Made by a program: the position numbers and the translations under genes. Below are positions 1 through 6,459 of a stretch of 10,238 nucleotides of DNA, in pieces. Source of the DNA: Candidatus Moraniibacteriota bacterium (GTDB taxonomy: Bacteria > Patescibacteriota > Minisyncoccia > Moranbacterales > GCA-2747515); NCBI GenBank assembly GCA_027031945.1, contig JALVPE010000081.1, forward strand, positions 1-10,238, given 5' to 3'. Numbering within the stretch: position 1 is the first letter of the stretch; every line of letters begins with the position of its first letter. The notes below the pieces were generated by a model, which was given only the letters and a program-made list of their open reading frames with translations, did not search any database and was not told where the DNA came from.

Positions 1-21
1 ATATAAAGAAATGATAAAAAT

Positions 22-642
22 ATGAAATTTTTTGATTTTGAACAAAAAATGAAAAAATATCCAGTGTTTACTTCACAAGAATTAAAAACAATTTTTTATG
101 ATGAAGAAAATATTTTGGTTCAAGTTGCTTTCTGGCAAAAAAAAGGATATATCAAAAATGTGAAGAAGGGGGTATATGTTTTAACTTCTGAGATAGACAA
201 TGTTGAAGGTGTTTTTTTGGCAGGTAAAATTTATACACCTTCCTACTTAAGTTTGGAATTTGCTTTGAATTATTATGGTATTATTCCGGATATTCCATCT
301 GTATATACTTCAGTCACAACACGTAAAACCGAAAAGTATAAAAATGAATTTGGGAATTTTACTTATCAAAAAATAAGAAATGAGTTGTTTATTGGCTATG
401 AAAGTATATCTAAAGGAAATTTAACCTACAATATTGCATCAGCTGAAAAAGCTTTGATGGACTATTTGTATCTAAATAAAAATAAATTTGTAGTAGATTT
501 TAATTTTTGGAAGGAGTTAAGAATCGATGAAGATTTTTCTTTTGATAAAAAAACAATTGAACAATATAAAGAATTATTTCAAGATAAAAAAGTAAATAAT
601 TTAGTTGATAATTTATTAGAATATCAAAAAGATGTTAGATAA
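22..642 (+). CDS. AbiEi-like antitoxin of a type IV toxin-antitoxin system
   Basis: This 206-residue protein resembles AbiEi antitoxins, which repress their own operon through an N-terminal winged helix and counter the AbiEii nucleotidyltransferase toxin without direct binding. Residues about 1-55 look like the winged-helix part (VFTSQELKTIF, then FWQKKGYIKNVKKGVYVL, a typical wing). Residues about 68-150 carry the family core: YTPSYLSLEFALNYYGIIPD, a SVYTSVTTRKT strand, and the ASAEKALMDYLYL helix. The length is usual for short AbiEi forms. The ATG at 22 is the first in-frame start and has no Shine-Dalgarno sequence before it; only 21 upstream bases are visible, so the promoter and operator are not seen. 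The last codons overlap the toxin start by 11 bases, implying translational coupling. Family assignment rests on recognised motifs and on the partner gene; antitoxin activity is inferred. Confidence 0.85.
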   Translation: MKFFDFEQKMKKYPVFTSQELKTIFYDEENILVQVAFWQKKGYIKNVKKGVYVLTSEIDNVEGVFLAGKIYTPSYLSLEFALNYYGIIPDIPSVYTSVTTRKTEKYKNEFGNFTYQKIRNELFIGYESISKGNLTYNIASAEKALMDYLYLNKNKFVVDFNFWKELRIDEDFSFDKKTIEQYKELFQDKKVNNLVDNLLEYQKDVR

Positions 643-1441
643 AAAAAATATTGAAAAATTTGCCAATTTAAATAATATTCCAACCACGAGTACTAGGCGA
701 TTGTTGACTGAATATTTACAGTCTGAGATTTTGCAGATATTGTATAGTTCTAAATATGGAAATAGGTTAACCTTTTTGGGTGGTACTTGCTTAAGGTTTG
801 TGTATGGGATTGAGAGATTTTCGGAGAATTTAGATTTTGATTTGATCCCTAAAAAAGATATAAACATTGATGATTTGGCAGATTTCTTTGAAAATGAATT
901 GGAGAAAAAAGGTTTTATTATTGACATCATTGCAAAAGAAACTCAAAATGTTTTTGTGATTGTTGTAAAATTTATTGGTGTCATGAAAGAAATGGGTATT
1001 AGTGGTTGTGATAATCAAAAATTAAAGATTAAGTTTGAGATAGATCCTAAATCCTTGAAAAATATTACTTATGATTCAAAATTAATTACAACTTTTGGTA
1101 AAAGTTTTAATGTTATAGCAAATAGTGCTGAAACATTATTTGCGCAAAAAGTGTTGGCTATTGTTTTTCATCCGTATCAAAAGGGTCGTGATTTTTATGA
1201 CCTTGTTTGGTTTTTGTCTCAAAAAAATATTGAGCCAAATTACAAGATTTTTGAAGAGAAAGATATTCCAATCAGTAATCGCAAGGAACTTGTTGAGTTT
1301 TTGTTAGAACAGGCAGAAAAGACAGACTTAAAGCAAGCTGCAAAAGATGTGGAAAGATTTCTTTTTTATCCAGAACAAGCACAATGGATTGAAGATTTAT
1401 CGGAATATTTAAAGAGTTGGAAGTTAAGAATTAAAAATTAA
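632..1441 (+). CDS. AbiEii-like nucleotidyltransferase toxin
   Basis: This 269-residue protein matches the AbiEii/DUF1814 family, DNA polymerase beta-fold nucleotidyltransferases that act as the toxin of type IV systems; MenT relatives modify tRNA acceptor ends. Motif I is visible as FLGGTCLRFVYGIERFSENLDFDL (G50-G51-T52, then S64-E65-N66-L67-D68-F69-D70). Motif II is LKIKFEID near 131-138. Motif III is AETLFAQKVLAIV with K173, and motif IV is KGRDFYDL (R186, D187, D190). The first acidic position of motif I, usually Asp in RFSEDLDF, is Asn66 here, so metal binding may rely on D68/D70 or activity may be altered. The start at 632 lies inside the end of the antitoxin gene with an 11-base overlap, the usual tight arrangement of these bicistronic operons. 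Function as a growth-arresting or phage-abortive toxin is inferred from the family. Confidence 0.87.
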   Translation: MLDKKNIEKFANLNNIPTTSTRRLLTEYLQSEILQILYSSKYGNRLTFLGGTCLRFVYGIERFSENLDFDLIPKKDINIDDLADFFENELEKKGFIIDIIAKETQNVFVIVVKFIGVMKEMGISGCDNQKLKIKFEIDPKSLKNITYDSKLITTFGKSFNVIANSAETLFAQKVLAIVFHPYQKGRDFYDLVWFLSQKNIEPNYKIFEEKDIPISNRKELVEFLLEQAEKTDLKQAAKDVERFLFYPEQAQWIEDLSEYLKSWKLRIKN

Positions 1442-1451
1442 AAAACTAATC

Positions 1452-1516
1452 ATCAGTAATCAGTAATCTGTAATCGCTTTTCAATAATTTGTAATAACAG
1501 ATTACTAATTACTGAT
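1452..1516. repeat. Imperfect 20-bp inverted repeat built from CAGTAAT units
   Basis: The arms at 1452-1471 and 1497-1516 are complementary at 19 of 20 positions (mismatch at 1461) around a 25-base spacer. The left arm itself contains tandem copies of TCAGTAA and AGTAATC. It lies between the toxin stop and the SEC-C gene. A hairpin that stabilises or ends the abiE transcript, or a small mobile intergenic palindrome, are both possible. There is no run of T directly after the stem, so it is not a classical terminator. Confidence 0.7.
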
Positions 1517-1545
1517 TAACTTTATAACTTTTAATATTCAATTTT

Positions 1546-3993
1546 ATGAAAAAAGGAATAATAGGAAATATTTTAGAATATAATCAAGCAAATCATCCTT
1601 CAGAATGTATGGCAGCTATTGATATATTTTTTGAGGGAAAACAGGGGAATGGTTTTGAATTATTGGACAATGAAGAGGTAAATGGACTGTTTAATGAATG
1701 GTTGGTTTTTGATTTTGTTTTGCCAAATGGAAAGTCATTGTTAGAAAATTATTTGAAAAATAATTTTGATAATATCAGCAGTGAAGATGTGAAAATATGC
1801 ACAGATTTATTGCATAACGATTATGGTATTTATAAGATAGAAAAGATTTGGAAGGATAGGGGATTGCGTGTTAAAAAAATAAATAGCGGGAAAGTGTATG
1901 ATGTAAAAGAAAAATCTCTTACAAGACAAGCGCAAGTTGGTAATTTGGTATTTATTCGTGTTGCTAAAGTCGGAGATAACTTTGAAATTGTCAGTGCTAA
2001 TTCAAAAGGTTTGGAAAATATTGAAATTGAAGAGAAAGTAACACAAGTTTGGAATGCAGATGAAGAAATTACGCCCAAAACCTTATTTGAGTTGTTTTAC
2101 AATGAATCTGATGAGGGTGTTCAAGAAAAGAATGATTTACAAAAAATGTGGAAGAAAAAAATAGATCCTGAAAAAGCAAAAGAAGATTTTAAAGATTTTT
2201 TGATTAGATATAATTTATATAATTTTATTAGTGTTGAAGTTGTGCAAGAGTGGATTAAATATAATGGAACATTTGGGTATGTTTTTAGAGATATGAATGA
2301 TATTTTTTCTATAATTGCCAGTTTGACTATACAAGAATATATAAATTTTGAGTCTGCTACAGAAGAATTGTCTGAGGTATTGGGAAATTTAAGTAATATC
2401 ACGCCTCAGCAAAGAATAGGCAATAAAACTCCGCAAGAAAAAAGAGATGAAGAATCTCAAAGGAAACCAGAATTTGCATTGAAAATCTCACAAATACCGA
2501 TAGGAAAATCATTTGAGAGATTTAATGAAGCTGTTTTGTTAATAAAAGAAGAAAAATTTGAAGAAGCAAAGGAAGAAATTGAATTAGGTATGGAGGAATC
2601 TATAGAGAATAGGGAGGTTTTTGTAGAAATATTTAGAGTTATTGCAAATTATGCAGTATGTTTTTTGGCACAAGAACGTCTTGAAGAAGGTATGTTTTTT
2701 CTTGAAAAAGCATTAGAATTAAATCCACAGTATAGTTTTGCTCAAGATACTTTGGAAAAAGCAAAACAAATTTTGGAAAACAAACAAGAGGAAAAATTTC
2801 TAGAAAGTATAGAGAATATGTATGATGCAGGAGAGGTTGAAAAAGAATGGTCAGAAGAAAAAATTTTGGACAAATTAAAATCAATAGGTGTTAATGTAGA
2901 CAAAGAAGAATTATTAAAGACTGTGAGAAAGGATTTGACAACGGATAATTATTGGGAAAAAATATTGCTACCCCAATTTAAGAAGGCTAAGTTAACAGAA
3001 AATAGGTGGGATGAAGATTTTTTGTGGATGGCTACTTATGCTTTATGGACAAAATGGAAAAAAGATGATGAATTTATAAAAGAGGACCTAATGCACATTA
3101 TGGATGATTTTGAAAACATACTCACTGAAATAGAATTTAATGAAAAAGCTTTGTGTAGTAATGTTTATAAATTATCAAATTGTATACAACATATACCTAA
3201 AAAAGCATTAAAAAGTGCACTTGAATATAAATTTGAACTTGCTCAGTTTGTTGATAACATGATTTTTTTGTTAACTAGGACAAGTTGTGCTGATGAGATT
3301 TATAAAGTTATAGATAATATAAATAAAGAAGTGCAGAATGATTCGCTAGCTATTTTTGATATATTGAAAAAAATTGAAAATGAAGAAGAATGGAGAAAAG
3401 ATTTTGATAAACTTGCAAAGAAAAATAAATATGATATTACATTGCATATACGGTTAGCAACATTTTTGGAAGAGACGGATGAAGATATGAATATTGAGGA
3501 GGATATTTTGAAAGAAGCTTTGGATATTGTAGAGTTTAGAGACAAACATAAAAAAAGTGATATTGGTATTGGTATATTAGGTGAGACAATTTTCGATGCA
3601 TATAATATAGTTTTAGATTCTTTAGAGGAATTATATCTTTCAATGGAAAAAATTAGTAATAAGAAAGAAATTCAAAAGAAGTTGTCTCAAATTGGAAAAA
3701 AGAGAGTAGAAATCAAAAGAAGAGAGGAAGAACTGATGTATTCTGAGAGAAATGAAAAAATAGAGAAAAAACTAAAAAAACTTGAAAGAGAATTTTTGTA
3801 TAAGGAAAAAGAAGAAGAGCTACTGAGTAATCCAATTACTAAATATTGTGATTTTTTGGGAGAAGTAAAAATTAATTTTGAAACAGAGGAAAAGACGGAA
3901 GATAAAATTATGCATTTAAATAAAAAAAATGTTGGCAGAAATGATCCTTGTCCTTGTGGGAGTGGTAAAAAATTTAAAAAATGTTGTTTGTAA
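1546..3993 (+). CDS. Large SEC-C motif protein with TPR-like region, function unknown
   Basis: This 815-residue, acidic and lysine-rich protein ends in a clear SEC-C zinc-binding motif, GRNDPCPCGSGKKFKKCC, with ligands C802, C804, C813 and C814 (C-x-C-x8-C-C). In SecA and other proteins this motif binds zinc and mediates protein contacts. The N-terminal third (1-300) matches no family I recognise; residues 125-170 could be a small beta domain (QVGNLVFIRVAKVGDNFEIV). Residues about 322-412 look like TPR helices, including ANYAVCFLAQERLEEGMFFL followed by EKALELNPQYSFAQDTL. Residues 430-690 are predicted helical, and 705-760 form a charged coiled coil. There is no signal peptide or membrane segment, so it is probably cytoplasmic. 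The ATG at 1546 has no Shine-Dalgarno sequence. It follows the abiE pair by 104 bases on the same strand and may form an accessory unit with it. An adaptor or scaffold role is only a guess. Confidence 0.85.
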   Translation: MKKGIIGNILEYNQANHPSECMAAIDIFFEGKQGNGFELLDNEEVNGLFNEWLVFDFVLPNGKSLLENYLKNNFDNISSEDVKICTDLLHNDYGIYKIEKIWKDRGLRVKKINSGKVYDVKEKSLTRQAQVGNLVFIRVAKVGDNFEIVSANSKGLENIEIEEKVTQVWNADEEITPKTLFELFYNESDEGVQEKNDLQKMWKKKIDPEKAKEDFKDFLIRYNLYNFISVEVVQEWIKYNGTFGYVFRDMNDIFSIIASLTIQEYINFESATEELSEVLGNLSNITPQQRIGNKTPQEKRDEESQRKPEFALKISQIPIGKSFERFNEAVLLIKEEKFEEAKEEIELGMEESIENREVFVEIFRVIANYAVCFLAQERLEEGMFFLEKALELNPQYSFAQDTLEKAKQILENKQEEKFLESIENMYDAGEVEKEWSEEKILDKLKSIGVNVDKEELLKTVRKDLTTDNYWEKILLPQFKKAKLTENRWDEDFLWMATYALWTKWKKDDEFIKEDLMHIMDDFENILTEIEFNEKALCSNVYKLSNCIQHIPKKALKSALEYKFELAQFVDNMIFLLTRTSCADEIYKVIDNINKEVQNDSLAIFDILKKIENEEEWRKDFDKLAKKNKYDITLHIRLATFLEETDEDMNIEEDILKEALDIVEFRDKHKKSDIGIGILGETIFDAYNIVLDSLEELYLSMEKISNKKEIQKKLSQIGKKRVEIKRREEELMYSERNEKIEKKLKKLEREFLYKEKEEELLSNPITKYCDFLGEVKINFETEEKTEDKIMHLNKKNVGRNDPCPCGSGKKFKKCCL

Positions 3994-4023
3994 TTTGTCT
4001 ATCTGAGATAAATGTATTTTTAC

Positions 4024-4039
4024 ACGTGATAAATCACGT
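4024..4039. repeat. Short palindrome ACGTGAT-AA-ATCACGT
   Basis: Two perfect 7-bp arms surround a 2-base spacer just downstream of the SEC-C stop, and the right arm continues as CTCTAC. From memory this resembles one half of the GTAGAGACG-type dispersed palindromes found between genes in several bacterial groups, with the other half decayed. That resemblance is a recollection and was not checked against a database. Confidence 0.5.
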
Positions 4040-4062
4040 CTCTACTAAAATAATAACCTAAA

Positions 4063-4108
4063 AAAATAACAACCAGGTCGCTAGGCTTAGCGACCTGGTT
4101 GTTATTTT
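4063..4108. terminator. Bidirectional terminator hairpin, perfect 21-bp stem
   Basis: Arms at 4063-4083 and 4088-4108 are perfectly complementary around the loop GGCT (4084-4087). The GC core AACCAGGTCGCTA is flanked by an A-rich left end and a T-rich right end, so the hairpin looks like an intrinsic terminator on both strands. That fits its place between the converging SEC-C gene (stop at 3993) and galE (stop at 4351). The stem is longer than a typical terminator and fully perfect. Confidence 0.85.
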
Positions 4109-4154
4109 AATATTATATCATTTCCAATTAACATCTTTATGCTCAGCGACTCCT

Positions 4155-4197
4155 AAGGTTCGACCTTCGGTTATAAAAAGCACGGCAAAAAACCGAA
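4155..4197. repeat. Overlapping hairpins AAGGT-TCG-ACCTT and TTCGGTT/AACCGAA
   Basis: AAGGT (4155-4159) pairs with ACCTT (4163-4167) across TCG. TTCGGTT (4166-4172) can instead pair with AACCGAA (4191-4197). The two pairings share two bases, so they would compete if transcribed. Functional meaning is unknown. Confidence 0.5.
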
Positions 4198-4260
4198 TGC
4201 CAAACCTTTTATGTTTACATGTTCTTTATAAAGCTAGGCAGTTATGTAGGTAACATAAGA

Positions 4261-4310
4261 AAGATTTGACCTTGAAAGTTATTTATTGTCACAATATAAG
4301 GTCGAATCTT
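4261..4310 (-). terminator. 13-bp inverted repeat just past the galE stop, possible galE terminator
   Basis: AAGATTTGACCTT (4261-4273) and AAGGTCGAATCTT (4298-4310) pair over 13 positions with one G-T. The 24-base spacer contains a second palindrome, TATTGT-C-ACAATA (4284-4296). On the minus strand it starts 40 bases after the galE stop and is followed by TCTTATGTT, a weak U tract. Termination is therefore plausible but not clear, and it could equally be a dispersed repeat, since it shares the TTCGACCTT core with the hairpin at 4155. Confidence 0.45.
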
Positions 4311-4350
4311 GATTGGAATATGGCATAAAAACTTGAATAGTAATTTTTAG

Positions 4351-5358
4351 TTATAGAGTTTTTTGCCATTCCCAAGCATCTTTCATCGCATCACTGATTG
4401 TTTTTTGTGCTTTCCAGCCCATTACATTTTGAACCTTTTTTGTGTCGGCCCAGCAGGCTTTTACGTCTCCTGGACGTCTTGGTCCTATTTTGTACTTTAC
4501 TTTTGTGTTATTTACTTTTTCAAATGTGTTTATAAGTTCCATAACGCTTGTGCCTTTGCCAGTGCCTACATTGAATACATCAAAAAATGGGGAAGTTTGG
4601 TTTTGTAAATATTCAAGTGTGGCAATGTGAGCTTTTGCCAAATCTACAACATGGATAAAATCTCTGATACATGTTCCGTCTGGTGTGTCATAGTCATTAC
4701 CAAATATCGTAAGCTCTTTACGAATGCCTGCAGCGGTTTGGGTGATGTATGGCACTAGATTGCTTGGTACACCGTTAGGAAGTTCGCCAATGAGGTGTGA
4801 CTCATGCGCACCTATTGGATTGAAGTATCTAAGAGGAATGGTTTTAATCTTCGCTCTACTAATCACTGTGTCTTTTAAGATATCTTCTGCGATTAGTTTA
4901 GTGTTGCCGTAGGGATTAGTTGCTTGTTTCCGAGGAGATTTTTCTGTAAGCGGATTTGTGTCCGGATCTCCATATACTGTAGCAGATGATGAAAATACAA
5001 TATTTTCTACACCGTATTTTTGCATAACTTCTATAAGTACCAACAATGAATTTATGTTATTTTTGTAATAAGGGATAGGTTTTTCTATTGATTCACCTAC
5101 TGCTTTAAATGCAGTGAAGTGAATGACGCCTTCTAGGTCTTTTTCTTTTTCAAAAACATCATCCATAAAGTTTATATCTGTGCAATTTCCCTCATATACT
5201 TTAGGTCTTTTGTTTGTGATTTGCTCTATGCGGTCTATTATCCATTTTTGTGAATTAGAAAAATCATCAATTATTATAGGAGTGTGTCCAGCATTGAAAA
5301 GTTCTACTGTTGTGTGGGAGCCTATGAAGCCTGCGCCACCATTTACTAGTATTTTCAT
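4351..5358 (-). CDS. galE: UDP-glucose 4-epimerase (extended SDR family)
   Basis: GalE interconverts UDP-glucose and UDP-galactose in the cytoplasm through a transient 4-keto intermediate held on a tightly bound NAD. The 335 residues are the normal length. The N-terminus has the nucleotide-binding loop GGAGFIGSH (G7 to H15), followed by DDFSNS at 31-36. The catalytic S125 (SSSATVYG) and the Y150-x-x-x-K154 pair (NPYGNTK) are present, as are RYFNPIGAHESHLIGE (178-192) and DGTCIRDFIHVVDLA (227-241). The C-terminal signature is PRRPGDVKACWAD (293-305). Cys302 stands at the position of E. coli Tyr299; a small residue there is known to let human-type GalE also accept N-acetylated UDP-sugars. The gene is divergent from the DUF4349 gene, with an 87-base shared upstream gap. 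It probably supplies galactosyl or GalNAc donors to the nearby transferases. Confidence 0.96.
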   Translation of the reverse strand: MKILVNGGAGFIGSHTTVELFNAGHTPIIIDDFSNSQKWIIDRIEQITNKRPKVYEGNCTDINFMDDVFEKEKDLEGVIHFTAFKAVGESIEKPIPYYKNNINSLLVLIEVMQKYGVENIVFSSSATVYGDPDTNPLTEKSPRKQATNPYGNTKLIAEDILKDTVISRAKIKTIPLRYFNPIGAHESHLIGELPNGVPSNLVPYITQTAAGIRKELTIFGNDYDTPDGTCIRDFIHVVDLAKAHIATLEYLQNQTSPFFDVFNVGTGKGTSVMELINTFEKVNNTKVKYKIGPRRPGDVKACWADTKKVQNVMGWKAQKTISDAMKDAWEWQKTL

Positions 5359-5409
5359 ATTTTTAAAAAATTAATATATATTGTTATAATACTACAATAA
5401 ATATAAGTA

Positions 5410-5418
5410 TGCTATAAT
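5410..5418 (+). promoter_or_regulatory. Extended -10 promoter for the DUF4349 gene
   Basis: TGCTATAAT is an exact extended -10 element (TGn before TATAAT). It predicts a start near 5425 and a leader of about 20 bases before the ATG at 5446. No good -35 is present at the usual distance, which is normal for extended -10 promoters. No clear galE promoter could be picked from the AT-rich opposite strand of the same gap. Confidence 0.6.
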
Positions 5419-5445
5419 TTATATATAAAATGCTAATAAAAGATT

Positions 5446-6408
5446 ATGTCAGAAAATTTAAGTAAAAAAAGAATAATAATGTATGTAATTATATTTGTGA
5501 CCTTTGCTTTGCTTATTGTTTTTTTGTCACGCAGAACTGCAGATAAGACGATGTCAACCATAAGTGAAAACTCAGTACCTAGAGCAAGCAAGGCTGCGGG
5601 ATTTGTTGATAATCAAGATGTAATGTCAGTTGATGTAGTTGAAACACCAAGTAATTTGGTTGCGTCTCCTATTGTTGAATTAGAAAAAAATAACACAACA
5701 AATGAAATTAATGAAAAAAATATAAATATAGAAAAAAGAGTTATCAAAAAAGGTCATATTGATATGAGAGTTAATTCTGTGGAAAATGCTATTGGTGAAA
5801 TTAAAGCGATTGCTGTTCGATATGGTGGAGATGAAGTGTCTTCTGATGTATCAAAAAGTGATATTTATAAAGAAGGTTATATAGTTGTCAAAGTACCTGT
5901 AAATCAATACGATCAGGCTTTTGAAGAAATTAAAAAAATAGCACCGCTTGTAATGAGTGAGTCTTCAAATTCTCAAGATGTAACAGCTCAATTCATTGAT
6001 TTGGAATCTAGAATAAAAAACAAAAAGAAACATGAAGAACAGCTCAGGACATTTTTTAATAAAGCAGAGAAAGTTGATGAGCTTATACAAATAGAAAGGG
6101 AATTAGCAAGAGTTAGAACCGAAATAGAACAAATGGAAGGACAAATGAATTATTTGAAAGAGCAAACTCAGTATTCAACGATTGATGTGAGTTTGTTAGA
6201 AGATGCTAATATAGTCGTATCTGATTCTTGGAGACCAATGCAAGTTGTTAGGGATTCTTTCAACACTCTTATTAAAAAGACAACAAATTTGATAAATATT
6301 GTTTTAAGGTTTATGATTACTTCATTGCCGTTTATAATATTGTTTGTAGTAGGGGCATGGTTTTTATATTTTACTGCAAAACATATTTTTGGACAAAAGA
6401 AAAAATAA
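5446..6408 (+). CDS. DUF4349 membrane-anchored protein
   Basis: This 320-residue protein belongs to the DUF4349 family, membrane-bound proteins of unknown function. An N-terminal membrane segment at about 9-27 (IIMYVIIFVTFALLIVFL) is followed by a low-complexity linker (about 30-95). The DUF4349 core begins at RVIKKGHIDMRV (98-109) and includes the strand YIVVKVPVNQYDQAFEEI (145-162) and SQDVTAQFIDLESRI (176-190). A coiled coil at about 184-243 (ERELARVRTEIEQMEGQM) precedes STIDVSL. A second membrane segment lies at about 288-311. The middle therefore probably faces outside the membrane, with both ends anchored. The ATG at 5446 follows an extended -10 and has no Shine-Dalgarno sequence. The GT2 gene starts 51 bases downstream on the same strand, so the two may be co-transcribed. 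A role in envelope organisation is inferred only from topology and neighbours. Confidence 0.88.
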   Translation: MSENLSKKRIIMYVIIFVTFALLIVFLSRRTADKTMSTISENSVPRASKAAGFVDNQDVMSVDVVETPSNLVASPIVELEKNNTTNEINEKNINIEKRVIKKGHIDMRVNSVENAIGEIKAIAVRYGGDEVSSDVSKSDIYKEGYIVVKVPVNQYDQAFEEIKKIAPLVMSESSNSQDVTAQFIDLESRIKNKKKHEEQLRTFFNKAEKVDELIQIERELARVRTEIEQMEGQMNYLKEQTQYSTIDVSLLEDANIVVSDSWRPMQVVRDSFNTLIKKTTNLINIVLRFMITSLPFIILFVVGAWFLYFTAKHIFGQKKK

Positions 6409-6420
6409 TTGATATCAATT
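6407..6420. repeat. Perfect 14-bp palindrome AATTGATATCAATT
   Basis: A perfect palindrome begins within the DUF4349 stop codon and is followed by TTATTGATTT. It could form a weak hairpin or be a protein-binding site in the 51-base gap before the GT2 gene. Being AT-rich, it may also be chance. Confidence 0.4.
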
Positions 6421-6459
6421 TTATTGATTTGATGTATTAAGAAGTTTAAGAAAATTAAA

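Larger units (their letters stand above)
3994..4350. other. 357-base non-coding gap rich in palindromes
   Basis: No convincing reading frame or tRNA is visible in this gap between the converging SEC-C and galE genes. It holds, in order, a small ACGTGAT/ATCACGT palindrome, a perfect 21-bp hairpin, an AAGGT-TCG-ACCTT hairpin that overlaps a TTCGGTT/AACCGAA pairing, and a 13-bp inverted repeat near the galE stop. The stretch 4172-4260 shows nothing I can name. A structured RNA or decayed mobile element cannot be excluded. Confidence 0.7.

Noticed and set aside
1452..1516. Possible CRISPR or tandem repeat array from repeated CAGTAAT
   Set aside because: The units are adjacent and short with no regular spacers, and the dominant structure is one inverted repeat.
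4155..4172. GGTTCGA resembling a tRNA T-loop
   Set aside because: The surrounding bases do not form the acceptor, D and anticodon arms; it is better explained as a simple AAGGT-TCG-ACCTT hairpin.
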